The notes below the pieces were generated by a model. The model saw only the letters and a list, made by a program, of their open reading frames with translations. It was not told the origin of the DNA and searched no databases. A stretch of 64,000 bases of DNA from Fasciola hepatica (taxonomy: Eukaryota; Platyhelminthes; Trematoda; Plagiorchiida; Fasciolidae), in contig CANUEZ040000203.1 in assembly GCA_948099385.1 (NCBI GenBank), forward strand, positions 1,488,001-1,552,000. Direction: 5' to 3'. A program made the position numbers and the translations under genes. Position 1 is the first letter of the stretch. Each line of letters begins with the position of its first letter. Below are positions 24,857-38,636 of the stretch, one piece after another.

Positions 24857-27800
24857 TTAGATTTGTATAATATGATTGATCATGCAGCTTGAACGCTCAA
24901 CTGAGCATTGAAATCCATGGAAGCACTGTACAGCTGTTTCATCCTCTAAGGGACTCGACTCATCAGCAGTGCAAATCGACCGAGCCCACACGGACACTCC
25001 AACAACTGGTGAACCATTGTGAATCGAACAACTTAACAACACAAGGCTATCCGGGTTGCTATCATCGCTTTGTTCAACATCTACACTACATGATATAGCA
25101 CCCTTCCCAAACTCGCTTCAAATTTGAATGGTAAGAACCAGCTTCGCGCACACCGATCGACTCCTATGATGGATGACTTCTCTGTAGGGGCCTAAGTACA
25201 ACCAACGCATTCCCAAATGAACAACCTACACAGCTTCCTTACTATGCATGCAATTATATATTAGTACGAGATAAGTTCAGATTAGATTAGATTTGTATAA
25301 TATGATTGATCATGCAGCTTGAACGCTCAACTGAGCATTGAAATCCATGGAAGCACTGTACAGCTGTTTCATCCTCTAAGGGATTCGACTCAACGGCAGT
25401 GCACATCGACCGAGCCCCCACGGGCACTCCAACAACCGGTGAACCATTGTGAATCGAACAATTTAACAAAACAAGGCTATCCGGGATTGCTATCATCGCT
25501 TTGTTCAACATCTACACTACATGATATAGCACCCTTCCCAAACTCGCTTTAAATTTGAATGGTAAGAACCAGCTTCGCGCACACCGATCGACTCCTATGA
25601 TGGATGACTTCTCTGTAGGGGCCTAAGTACAACCAACGCATTCCCAAATGAACAACCTACACAGCTTCCTTACTATGCATGCAATTGATTAGTAGTACGA
25701 GATTAGATCAGATTAGATTAGATTTGTATAATATGATTGATCATGCAGCTTGAACGCTCAACTGAGCATTGAAATCCATGGAAGCACTGTACAGCTGTTT
25801 CATCCTCTAAGGGACTCGACTCATCGGCAGTGCACATCGACCGAGCCCCCACGGGCACTCCAACAACCGGTGAACCATTGTGAATCGAACAACTTAACAA
25901 AACAAGGCTATCCGTGATTGCTATCATCGCTTTGTTCAACATCTACACTACATGATATAGCACCGTTCCCAAACTCGCTTCAAATTTGAATGGTAAGAAC
26001 CAGCTTCGCGCACACCGATCGACTCCTATGATGGATGACTTCTCTGTAGGGGCCTAAGTACAACCAACGCATTCCCAAATGAACAACCTACACAGCTTCC
26101 TTACTATGCATGCAATTGATTAGTAGTACGAGATTAGATCAGATTAGATTAGATTTGTATAATATGATTGATCATGCAGCTTGAACGCTCAACTGAGCAT
26201 TGAAATCCATGGAAGCACTGTACAGCTGTTTCATCCTCTAAGGGACTCGACTCATCAGCAGTGCAAATCGACCGAGCCCACACGGACACTCCAACAACTG
26301 GTGAACCATTGTGAATCGAACAACTTAACAACACAAGGCTATCCGGGTTGCTATCATCGCTTTGTTCAACATCTACACTACATGATATAGCACCCTTCCC
26401 AAACTCGCTTCAAATTTGAATGGTAAGAACCAGCTTCGCGCACACCGATCGACTCCTATGATGGATGACTTCTCTGTAGGGGCCTAAGTACAACCAACGC
26501 ATTCCCAAATGAACAACCTACACAGCTTCCTTACTATGCATGCAATTATATATTAGTACGAGATAAGTTCAGATTAGATTAGATTTGTATAATATGATTG
26601 ATCATGCAGCTTGAACGCTCAACTGAGCATTGAAATCCATGGAAGCACTGTACAGCTGTTTCATCCTCTAAGGGATTCGACTCAACGGCAGTGCACATCG
26701 ACCGAGCCCCCACGGGCACTCCAACAACCGGTGAACCATTGTGAATCGAACAATTTAACAAAACAAGGCTATCCGGGATTGCTATCATCGCTTTGTTCAA
26801 CATCTACACTACATGATATAGCACCCTTCCCAAACTCGCTTTAAATTTGAATGGTAAGAACCAGCTTCGCGCACACCGATCGACTCCTATGATGGATGAC
26901 TTCTCTGTAGGGGCCTAAGTACAACCAACGCATTCCCAAATGAACAACCTACACAGCTTCCTTACTATGCATGCAATTGATTAGTAGTACGAGATTAGAT
27001 CAGATTAGATTAGATTTGTATAATATGATTGATCATGCAGCTTGAACGCTCAACTGAGCATTGAAATCCATGGAAGCACTGTACAGCTGTTTCATCCTCT
27101 AAGGGACTCGACTCATCGGCAGTGCACATCGACCGAGCCCCCACGGGCACTCCAACAACCGGTGAACCATTGTGAATCGAACAACTTAACAAAACAAGGC
27201 TATCCGTGATTGCTATCATCGCTTTGTTCAACATCTACACTACATGATATAGCACCGTTCCCAAACTCGCTTCAAATTTGAATGGTAAGAACCAGCTTCG
27301 CGCACACCGATCGACTCCTATGATGGATGACTTCTCTGTAGGGGCCTAAGTACAACCAACGCATTCCCAACTGAACAACCTACACAGCTTCCTTACTATG
27401 CACGCAATTGATTAGTAGTACGAGATTAGATCAGATTAGATTAGATTTGTATAATATGATTGATCATGCAGCTTGAACGCTCAACTGAGCATTGAAATCC
27501 ATGGAAGCACTGTACAGCTGTTTCATCCTCTAAGGGACTCGACTCATCAGCAGTGCAAATCGACCGAGCCCACACGGACACTCCAACAACTGGTGAACCA
27601 TTGTGAATCGAACAACTTAACAACACAAGGCTATCCGGGTTGCTATCATCGCTTTGTTCAACATCTACACTACATGATATAGCACCCTCCCCAAACTCGC
27701 TTCAAATTTGAATGGTAAGAACCAGCTTCGCGCACACCGATCGACTCCTATGATGGATGACTTCTCTGTAGGGGCCTAAGTACAACCAACGCATTCCCAA

Positions 27801-28732
27801 ATGAACAACCTACACAGCTTCCTTACTATGCATGCAATTATATATTAGTACGAGATAAGTTCAGATTAGATTAGATTTGTATAATATGATTGATCATGCA
27901 GCTTGAACGCTCAACTGAGCATTGAAATCCATGGAAGCACTGTACAGCTGTTTCATCCTCTAAGGGATTCGACTCAACGGCAGTGCACATCGACCGAGCC
28001 CCCACGGGCACTCCAACAACCGGTGAACCATTGTGAATCGAACAATTTAACAAAACAAGGCTATCCGGGATTGCTATCATCGCTTTGTTCAACATCTACA
28101 CTACATCATATAGCACCCTTCCCAAACTCGCTTCAAATTTGAATGGTAAGAACCAGCTTCGCGCACACCGATCGACTCCTATGATGGATGACTTCTCTGT
28201 AGGGGCCTAAGTACAACCAACGCATTCCCAAATGAACAACCTACACAGCTTCCTTACTATGCATGCAATTGATTAGTAGTACGAGATTAGATCAGATTAG
28301 ATTAGATTTGTATAATATGATTGATCATGCAGCTTGAACGCTCAACTGAGCATTGAAATCCATGGAAGCACTGTACAGCTGTTTCATCCTCTAAGGGACT
28401 CGACTCATCGGCAGTGCACATCGACCGAGCCCCCACGGGCACTCCAACAACCGGTGAACCATTGTGAATCGAACAACTTAACAAAACAAGGCTATCCGTG
28501 ATTGCTATCATCGCTTTGTTCAACATCTACACTACATGATATAGCACCGTTCCCAAACTCGCTTCAAATTTGAATGGTAAGAACCAGCTTCGCGCACACC
28601 GATCGACTCGTATGATGGATGACTTCTCTGTAGGGGCCTAAGTACAACCAACGCATTCCCAAATGAACAACCTACACAGCTTCCTTACTATGCACGCAAT
28701 TGATTAGTAGTACGAGATTAGATCAGATTAGA
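24750..28732 (+). repeat. Trimeric higher-order repeat, period 1,292 bp, three copies
   Basis: Unit types A, B and C follow each other three times: A at 24857, 26149 and 27441; B at 25287, 26579 and 27871; C at 25718, 27010 and 28302. A is the 430-bp GCAAATCGACC/CCGGGTTGCT type. B has GATTCGACTCAACGGCAG, AACAATTTAAC and a CAATTATATATTAG junction before it. C has CTCATCGGCAG, CCGTGATTGCTATC and CACCGTTCCC. The spacing is exactly 1,292 bp throughout. Copy 3 differs from the others at a few sites: CACGCAATTG before its A, TCATATAGC and CTTCAAATTT in B, and ACTCGTATG in C. This is the clearest multi-copy HOR in the window. Confidence 0.93.
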
Positions 28733-31700
28733 TTAGATTTGTATAATATGATTGATCATGCAGCTTGAACGCTCAACTGAGCATTGAAATCCATGGAAGC
28801 ACTGTACAGCTGTTTCATCCTCTAAGGGACTCGACTCAACAGCAGTGCACATCGACCGAGCAACCACGGGCACTCCAACAACCGGTGAACCATTGTGAAT
28901 CGAACAGCTGAACAACACAAGGCTATCCGGGATGGCTCTCAACGCCTTGTTCAACATCTACACTACATGATATAGCACCCTTCCCAAACTCGCTTCAAAT
29001 TTGAATGGTAAGAACCAGCTTCGCGCACACCGATCGACTCCTATGATGGATGAATTCTCTGTAGGGGCTTAGTAAAACCAACGCATTCCCAAATGAACAA
29101 CCTACACAGCTTCCTTACTATGTATGCAATTGATTAGTAGTACGAGATAAGTTCAGATTAGATTAGATTTGTATAATATGATTGATCATGCAGCTTGAAC
29201 GCTCAACTGAGCATTGAAATCCATGGAAGCACTGTACAGCTGTTTCATCCTCTAAGGGATTCGACTCATCAGCAGTGCACATCGACCGAGCCCCCACGGG
29301 CACTCCAACAACCGGTGAACCATTGTGAATCGAACAACTTAACAACACAAGGCTATCCGTGATTGCTATCATCGCTTTGTTCAACATCTACACTACATGA
29401 TATAGCACCCTTCCCAAACTCGCTTCAAATTTGAATGGTAAGAACCAGCTTCGCGCACACCGATCGACTCCTATGATGGATGACTTCTCTGTAGGGGCCT
29501 AAGTACAACCAACGCATTCCCAAATGAACAACCTACACAGCTTCCTTACTATGCACGCAATTGATTAGTAGTACGAGATTAGATCAGATTAGATTAGATT
29601 TGTATAATATGATTGATCATGCAGCTTGAACGCTCAACTGAGCATTGAAATCCATGGAAGCACTGTACAGCTGTTTCATCCTCTAAGGGACTCGACTCAT
29701 CAGCAGTGCACATCGACCGAGCCCCCACGGGCACTCCAACAACCGGTGAACCATTGTGAATCGAACAACTTAACAACACAAGGCTATCCGTGATTGCTAT
29801 CATCGCTTTGTTCAACATCTACACTACATGATATAGCACCGTTCCCAAACTCGCTTCAAATTTGAATGGTAAGAACCAGCTTCGCGCACACCGATCGACT
29901 CCTATGATGGATGACTTCTCTGTAGGGGCCTAAGTACAACCAACGCATTCCCAAATGAACAACCTACACAACTTCCTTACTATGCACGCAATTGATTAGT
30001 AGTACGAGATTAGATCAGATTAGATTAGATTTGTATAATATGATTGATCATGCAGCTTGAACGCTCAACTGAGCATTGAAATCCATGGAAGCACTGTACA
30101 GCTGTTTCATCCTCTAAGGCACTCGACTCAACAGCAGTGCACATCGACCGAGCCCCCACGGGCAATCGAACAACCGGTGAACCATTGTGAATCGAACAAC
30201 TTAACAACACAAGGCTATCCGTGATTGCTATCATCGCTTTGTTCAACATCTACACTACATGATATAGCACCGTTCCCAAACTCGCTTCAAATTTGAATGG
30301 TAAGAACCAGCTTCGCGCACACCGATCGACTCCTATGATGGATGACTTCTCTGTAGGGGCCTAAGTACAACCAACGCATTCCCAAATGAACAACCTACAC
30401 AGCTTCCTTACTATGCACGCAATTGATTAGTAGTACGAGATTAGATCAGATTAGATTAGATTTGTATAATATGATTGATCATGCAGCTTGAACGCTCAAC
30501 TGAGCATTGAAATCCATGGAAGCACTGTACAGCTGTTTCATCCTCTAAGGCACTCGACTCAACAGCAGTGCACATCGACCGAGCCCCCACGGGCAATCAA
30601 ACAACCGGTGAACCATTGTGAATCGAACAGCTGAACAAAACAAGGCTATCCGGGATGGCTCTCAACGCTTTGTTCAACATCTACACTACATGATATAGCA
30701 CCCTTCCCAAACTCGCTTCAAATTTGAATGGTAAGAACCAGCTTCGCGCACACCGATCGACTCCAATGATGGATGAAGTCTCTGTAGGGGCCTAAGTACA
30801 ACCAACGCATTCCCAAATGACCAGCCTACACAGTTTCCTTACTATGCATGCAATTGATTAGTAGTACGAGATTAGATTAGATTAGATTAGATTTGTATAA
30901 TATGATTGATCATGCAGCTTGAACGCTCAACTGAGCATTGAAATCCATGGAAGCACTGTACAGCTGTTTCATCCTCTAAGGGACTCGACTCATCAGCAGT
31001 GCACATCGACCGAGCCCCCACGGGCACTCCAACAACCGTGAACCATTGGTAATCGAACAACTTAACAACACAAGGCTATCCGTGATTGCTATCATCGCTT
31101 TGTTCAACATCTACACTACATGATATAGCACCGTTCCCAAACTCGCTTCAAATTTGAATGGTAAGAACCAGCTTCGCGCACACCGATCGACTCCTATGAT
31201 GGATGACTTCTCTGTAGGGGCCTAAGTACAACCAACGCATTCCCAAATGAACAACCTACACAGCTTCCTTACTATGCACGCAATTGATTAGTAGTACGAG
31301 ATTAGATCAGATTAGATTAGATTTGTATAATATGATTGATCATGCAGCTTGAACGCTCAACTGAGCAATGAAATCCATGGAAGCACTGTACAGCTGTTTC
31401 ATCCTCTAAGGCACTCGACTCAACAGCAGTGCACATCGACCGAGCCCCCACGGGCAAGCGAACAACCGGTGAACCATTGTGAATCGAACAGCTGAACAAC
31501 ACAAGGCTATCCGGGATGGCTCTCAACGCCTTGTTCAACATCTACACTACATGATATAGCACCGTTCCCAAACTCGCTTCAAATTTGAATGGTAAGAACC
31601 AGCTTCGCGCACACCGATCGACTCCAATGATGGATGAAGTCTCTGTAGGGGCCTAAGTACAACCAACGCATTCCCAAATGAACAACCTACACAGCTTCCT

Positions 31701-31747
31701 TACTATGCATGCAATTGATTAGTAGTACGAGATTAGATCAGATTAGA
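28733..31747 (+). repeat. Block of units 67-73 with CAACAGCAG / GGGCAATCGAAC variants
   Basis: Unit starts are 28733, 29163, 29594, 30025, 30456, 30887 and 31317. Units 30025, 30456 and 31317 share GGCACTCGACTCAACAGCAG and an altered GGGCAATC or GGGCAAGC before the AgeI-type hexamer. Units 28733, 30456 and 31317 share GAACAGCTGAAC, which adds a second CAGCTG to the unit. GATGAAGTCTCTG occurs near 30774 and 31635, 861 bp apart. Unit 28733 is 430 bp (GGGGCTTAGTAAAACC) and unit 30887 is 430 bp (ACAACCGTGAACC, losing ACCGGT). Confidence 0.85.
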
Positions 31748-34700
31748 TTAGATTTGTATAATATGATTGATCATGCAGCTTGAACGCTCAACTGAGCATT
31801 GAAATCCATGGAAGCACTGTACAGCTGTTTCATCCTCTAAGGGACTCGACTCATCAGCGGTGCACATCGACCGAGCCCCCACGGGCACTCCAACAACCGG
31901 TGAACCATTGTGAATCGAACAACTTAACAACACAAGGCTATCCGGGATGGCTCTCAACGCTTTGTTCAACATCTACACTACATGATATAGCACCGTTCCC
32001 AAACTCGCTTCAAATTTGAATGGTAAGAACCAGCTTCGCGCACACCGATCGACTCCTATGATGGATGACTTCTCTGTAGGGGCCTAAGTACAACCAACGC
32101 ATTCCCAAATGAACAACCTACACAGCTTCCTTACTATGCATGCAATTGATTAGTAGTACGAGATTAGATCAGATTAGATTAGATTTGTATAATATGATTG
32201 ATCATGAAGCTTGAACGCTCAACTGAGCATTGAAATCCATGAAAGCACTGTACAGCTGTTTCATCCTCTAAGGGACTCGACTCATCAGCAGTGCACATCG
32301 ACCGAGCCCCCACGGGCACTCCAACAACCGGTGAACCATTGTGAATCGAACAATTTAACAAAACAAGGCTATCCGGGATGGCTATCAACGCTTTGTTCAA
32401 CATCTACACTACATGATATAGCACCCTTCCCAAACTCGCTTCAAATTTGAATGGTAACAACCAGCTTCGCGCACACCGATCGACTCCTATGATGGATGAC
32501 TTCTCTGTAGGGGCCTAAGTACAACCAACGCATTCCCAAATGAACAACCTACACAGCTTCCTTACTATGCATGCAATTGATTAGTAGTACGAGATTAGAT
32601 CAGATTAGATTAGATTTGTATATTATGATTGATCATGCAGCTTGAACGCTCAACTGAGCATGGAAATCCATGGAAGCACTGTACAGCTGTTTCATCCTCT
32701 AGGGGACTCGACTCATCAGCAGTGCACATCGACCGAGCAACCACGGGCAATCCAACAACTGGTGAACCATTGTGAATCGAACAACTTAACAACACAAGGC
32801 TATCCGGGATGGCTCTCAACGCTTTGTTCAACATCTACACTACATGATATAGCACCCTTCCCAAACTCGCTTTAAATTTGAATGGTAAGAACCAGCTTCG
32901 CGCACACCGATCGACTCCTATGATGGATGACTTCTCTGTAGGGGCCTAAGTACAACCAACGCATTCCCAAATGAACAACCTACACAGCTTCCTTACTATG
33001 CATGCAATTGATTAGTAGTACGAGATAAGTTCAGATTAGATTAGATTTGTATAATATGATTGATCATGCAGCTTGAACGCTCAACTGAGCATTGAAATCC
33101 ATGGAAGCACTGTACAGCTGTTTCATCCTCTAAGGGACTCGACTCATCAGCAGTGCACATCGACCGAGCCCACACGGGCACTCCAACAACCGTGAACCAT
33201 TGGTAATCGATCTACTTAACAAAACAAGGCTATCCGGGATGGCTATCATCGATTTGTTCAACATCTACACTACATGATATAGCACCCTCCCCAAACTCGC
33301 TTCAAATTTGAATGGTAAGAACCAGCTTCGCGCACACCGATCGACTCCTATGATGGATGATTTCTCTGTAGGGGCCTAAGTACAACCAACGCATTCCCAA
33401 ATGAACAACCTACACAGCTTCCTTACTATGCATGCAATTGATTAGTAGTACGAGATAAGTTCAGATTAGATTAGATTTGTATAATATGATTGATCATGCA
33501 GCTTGAACGCTCAACTGAGCATTGAAATCCATGTAAGCACTGTCCAGCTGTTTCATCCTCTAAGGGATTCGACTCATCAGCAGTGCACATCGACCGAGCC
33601 CCCACGGGCACTCCAACAACCGGTGAACCATTGTGAATCGAACAACTTAACAAAACAAGGCTATCCGGGATGGCTCTCAACGCTTTGTTCAACATCTACA
33701 CTACATGATATAGCACCCTTCCCAAACTCGCTTCAAATTTGAATGGTAAGAACCAGCTTCGCGCACACCGATCGACTCGTATGATGGATGAATTCTCTGT
33801 AGGGGCCTAAGTACAACCAACGCATTCCCAAATGAACAACCTACACAGCTTCCTTACTATGCATGCAATTGATTAGTAGTACGAGATAAGTTCAGATTAG
33901 ATTAGATTTGTATAATATGATTGATCATGCAGCTTGAACGCTCAACTGAGCATTGAAATCCATGGAAGCACTGTACAGCTGTTTCATCCTCTAAGGGACT
34001 GGACTCATCAGCAGTGCACATCGACCGAGCCCACACGGGCACTCCAACAACCGGTGAACCATTGGTAATCGAACAACTTAACAACACAAGGCTATCCGTG
34101 ATTGCTATCATCGCTTTGTTCAACATCTACACTACATGATATAGCACCGTTCCCAAACTCGCTTCAAATTTGAATGGTAAGAACCAGCTTCGCGCACACC
34201 GATCGACTCCTATGATGGATGACTTCTCTGTAGGGGCCTAAGTACAACCAACGCATTCCCAAATGAACAACCTACACAGCTTCCTTACTATGCATGCAAT
34301 TGATTAGTAGTACGAGATAAGTTCAGATAAGATTAGATTTGTATAATATTATTGATCATGCAGCTTGAACGCTCAACTGAGCATTGAAATCCATGGAAGC
34401 ACTGTACAGCTGTTTCATCTTCTAAGGGACTCGACTCATCTGCAGTGCACATCGACTGAGCCCCCACGGGCACTCCAACAACCGGTGAACCATTGTGAAT
34501 CGAACAACTTAACAACACCGGGCTATCCGGGATGGCTCTCAACGCTTTGTTCAACATCTACAATACAGGATATAGCACCGTTCCCAAACTCGCTTCAAAT
34601 TTGAATGGTAAGAACCAGCTTCGCGCACACCGATCGACTCCTATGATGGATGACTTGTCTGTAGGGGCCTAAGTACAACCAACGCATTCCCAAATGAACA

Positions 34701-35590
34701 ACCTACACAGCTTCCTTACTATGCATGCAATTGATTAGTAGTACGAGATAAGTTCAGATTAGATTAGATTTGTATAATATGATTGATCATGCAGCTTGAA
34801 CGCTCAACTGAGCATGGAAATCCATGGAAGCACTGTACAGCTGTTTCATCCTCTAAGGGACTCGACTCATCAGCAGTGAACATCGACCGAGCCCACACGG
34901 GCACTCCAACAACCGGTGAACCATTGTGAATCGAACAACTTAACAACACAAGGCATTCCGGGATTGCTATCATCGCTTTGTTCAACATCTACACTACATG
35001 ATATAGCACCCTTCCCAAACTCGCTTTAAATTTGAATGGTAAGAACCAGCTTCGCGCACACCGATCGACTCCTATGATGGATGACTTCTCTGTAGGGGCC
35101 TAAGTACAACCAACGCATTCCCAAATGAACAACCTACACAGCTTCCTTACTATGCATGCAATTGATTAGTAGTACGAGATTAGATCAGATTAGATTAGAT
35201 TTGTATAATATGATTGATCATGCAGCTTGAACGCTCAACTGAGCATTGAAATCCATGGAAGCACTGTACAGCTGTTTCATCCTCTAAGGGACTCGACTCA
35301 TCGGCAGTGCACATCGACCGAGCCCCCACGGGCACTCCAACAACCGGTGAACCATTGTGAATCGAACAACTTAACAAAACAAGGCTATCCGGGATGGCTC
35401 TCAACGCATTGTTCAACATCTACACTACATGATATAGCACCCTTCCCAAACTCGCTTCAAATTTGAATGGTAAGAACCAGCTTCGCGCACACCGATCCAC
35501 TCCTATGATGGATGACTTCTCGTAGAGGCCTAAGTACAACCAACGCATTCCCAAATGAACAACCTACACAGCTTCCTTACTATGCATGCA

Positions 35591-35632
35591 AATGTTAAGT
35601 AATACGAGATTATAATAGATTGGATTGGTATA
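35591..35632 (+). repeat. Diverged unit junction, shared in part with the one at 61.0 kb
   Basis: The normal junction is replaced by AATGTTAAGTAATACGAG, an irregular TATAATAGATTGG stretch, and GATTGGTATAATATG. The elements TAAGTAATACGAGA and GATTGGTATAATATG also occur at the junction near 61001-61042 but not elsewhere that I found. The minus-strand stop codon normally present here is lost in both. The most likely explanation is an old subfamily relic. Confidence 0.8.
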
Positions 35633-37578
35633 ATATGATTGATCATGCAGCTTGAACGCTCAACTGAGCATTGAAATCCATGGAAGCACTGTACAGCTGT
35701 TTCATCCTCTAGGGGACTCGACTCATCAGCAATGCACATCGACCGAGCAACCACGGGCACTCCAACAACCGGTGAACCATTGTGAATCGAACAACTTAAC
35801 AAAACAAGGCTATCCGGGATTGCTATCATCGCTTTGTTCAACATCTACACTACATGATATAGCACCCTTCCCAAACTCGCTTCAAATTTGAATGGTAAGA
35901 ACCAGCTTCGCGCACACCGATCCACTCCTATGATGGATGACTTCTCTGTAGGGGCCTAAGTACAACCAACGCATTCCCAAATGAACAACCTACACAGCTT
36001 CCTTACTATGCATGCAATTGATTAGTAGTACGAGATAAGTTCAGATTAGATTAGATTTGTATAATATGATTGATCATGCAGCTTGAACGCTCAACTGAGC
36101 ATTGAAATCCATGGAAGCACTGTACAGCTGTTTCATCCTCTAAGGGACTCGACTCATCAGCAGTGCACATCGACCGAGCAACCACGGGCACTCCAACAAC
36201 CGGTGAACCATTGTGAATCGAACAGCTGAACAACACAAGGCTATCCGGGATGGCTATCAACGCTTTGTTCAACATCTACACTACATGATATAGCACCCTT
36301 CCTAAACTCGCTTCAAATTTAAATGGTAAGAACCAGCTTCGCGCACACCGATCGACTCGTATGATGGATGACTTCTCTGTAGGGGCCTAAGTACAACCAA
36401 CGCATTCCCAAATGAACAACCTACACAGCTTCCTTACTATGCATGCAATTGATTAGTAGTACGAGATTAGATTAGATCAGATTAGATTTGTATAATATGA
36501 TTGATCATGCAGCTTGAACGCTCAACTGAGCATTGAAATCCATGGAAGCACTGTACAGCTGTTTCATCCTCTAAGGGACTCGACTCATCAGCAGTGCACA
36601 TCGACCGAGCAACCACGGGCACTCCAACAACCGGTGAACCATTGTGAATCGAACAACTTAACAAAACAAGGCTATCCGGGATTGCTATCATCGCTTTGTT
36701 CAACATCTACACTACATGATATAGCGCCCTTCCCAAACTCGCTTCAAATTTGATTGGTAAGAACCAGCTTCGCGCACACCGATCGACTCGTATGATGGAT
36801 GACTTCTCTTTAGGGGCCTAAGTACAACCAACGCATTCCCAAATGAACAACCTACACAGCTTCCTTACTATGCATGCAATTGATTAGTAGTACGAGATTA
36901 GATCAGATTAGATTAGATTTGTATAATATGATTGATCATGCAGCTTGAACGCTCAACTGAGCATTGAAATCCATGGAAGCACTGTACAGCTGTTTCATCC
37001 TCTAAGGGACTCGACTCATCAGCAGTGCACATCGACCGAGCCCCCACGGGCACTCCAACAACCGGTGAACCATTGGTAATCGAACAACTTAACAACACCG
37101 GGCTATCCGGGATGGCTCTCAACGCTTTGTTCAACATCTACACTACATGATATAGCACCCTTCCCAAACTCGCTTCAAATTTGATTGGTAAGAACCAGCT
37201 TCGCGCACACCGATCGACTCCTATGATGGATGACTTCTCTGAAGGGGCCTAAGTACAACCAACGCATTCCCAAATGAACAACCTACACAGCTTCCTTACT
37301 ATGCATGCAATTGATTAGTAGTAGGAGATAAGTTCAGATTAGATTAGCTTTGTATAATATGATTGATCATGCAGCTTGAACGCTCAACTGAGCATTGAAA
37401 TCCATGGAAGCACTGTACAGCTGTTTCATCCTCTAAGGGATTCGACTCATCGGCAGTGCACATCGACCGAACCCCCACGGGCACTCCAACAACCGGTGAA
37501 CCATTGTGAATCGAACAACTTAACAAAACAAGGCTATCCGGGATGGCTCTCAACGCTTTGTTCAACATCTGCACTACA

Positions 37579-37614
37579 ATATATGTCAGCCTCCCCAAAC
37601 TCGCTCTAATTTTA
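37579..37614 (+). repeat. Clustered-substitution patch, type 2 (most diverged copy)
   Basis: The unit at 37344 reads CACTACAATATATGTCAGCC in place of CACTACATGATATAGCACCC, followed by CTCTAATTTTACATGG in place of CTTCAAATTTGAATGG. The patch keeps unit length. It is related to the patches at 44460, 48333 and 54367, with several extra private changes. Confidence 0.85.
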
Positions 37615-38636
37615 CATGGTAAGAACCAGCTTCGCGCACACCGATCGACTCCTATGATGGATGACTTCTCTGAAGGGGCCTAAGTACAACCAACGCATTC
37701 CCAAATGAACAACCTACACAGCTTCCTTACTATGCATGCAATTGATTAGTAGTACGAGATTAGATCAGATTAGATTAGATTTGTATAATATGATTGATCA
37801 TGCAGCTTGAACGCTCAACTGAGCATTGAAATCCATGGAAGCACTGTACAGCTGTTTCATCCTCTAAGGGACTCGACTCATCAGCAGTGCACATCGACCG
37901 AGCCCCCACGGGCACTCCAACAACCGGTGAACCATTGTGAATCGAACAACTTAACAAAACAAGGCTATCCGGGATGGCTATCAACGCTTTGTTCAACATC
38001 TACACTACATGATATAGCACCCTTCCCTAACTCGCTTCAAATTTGAATGGTAAGAACCAGCTTCGCGCACACCGATCGACTCCTATGATGGATGACTTCT
38101 CTGTAGGGGCCTAAGTACAACCAACGCATTCCCAAATGAACAACCTACACAGCTTCCTTACTATGCATGCAATTGATTAGTAGTACGAGATTAGATTAGA
38201 TTAGATTAGATTTGTATAATATGATTGATCATGCAGCTTGAACGCTCAACTGAGCATTGAAATCCATGGAAGCACTGTACAGCTGTTTCATCCTCTAAGG
38301 GACTCGACTCATCAGCAGTGCACATCGACCGAGCCCACACGGGCACTCCAACAACCGGTGAACCATTGTGAATCGAACAACTTAACAACACAAGGCTATC
38401 CGGGATGGCTCTCAACGCTTTGTTCAACATCTACACTACATGATATAGCACCCTTCCCAAACTCGCTTCAAATTTGAATGGTAAGAACCAGCTTCGCGCA
38501 CACCGATCGACTCCAATGATGGATGACTTCTCTGTAGGGTCCTAAGTACAACCAACGCATTCCCAAATAAACAACCTACACAGCTTCCCAACTATGCATG
38601 CAATTGATTAGTAGTATGAGATTAGATTAGATTAGA

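Larger units (their letters stand above)
31748..38636 (+). repeat. Block of units 74-89, mixed variants, no strong higher-order register
   Basis: Unit starts are 31748, 32179, 32610, 33041, 33471, 33902, 34333, 34764, 35195, 35620, 36051, 36482, 36913, 37344, 37775 and 38206. Left-type (CTCAACG) and middle-type (ATCATCG) units alternate, so this reads as a transition zone. Unit 33041 is 430 bp with CAACCGTGAACC and the private TCGATCTACTTAAC. Unit 35195 is 425 bp, with CTTCTCGTAGAGGCC and a diverged junction to the next unit. The CCATGG site is lost at 32240 (CCATGAAAG) and 33531 (CCATGTAAG). Confidence 0.86.
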
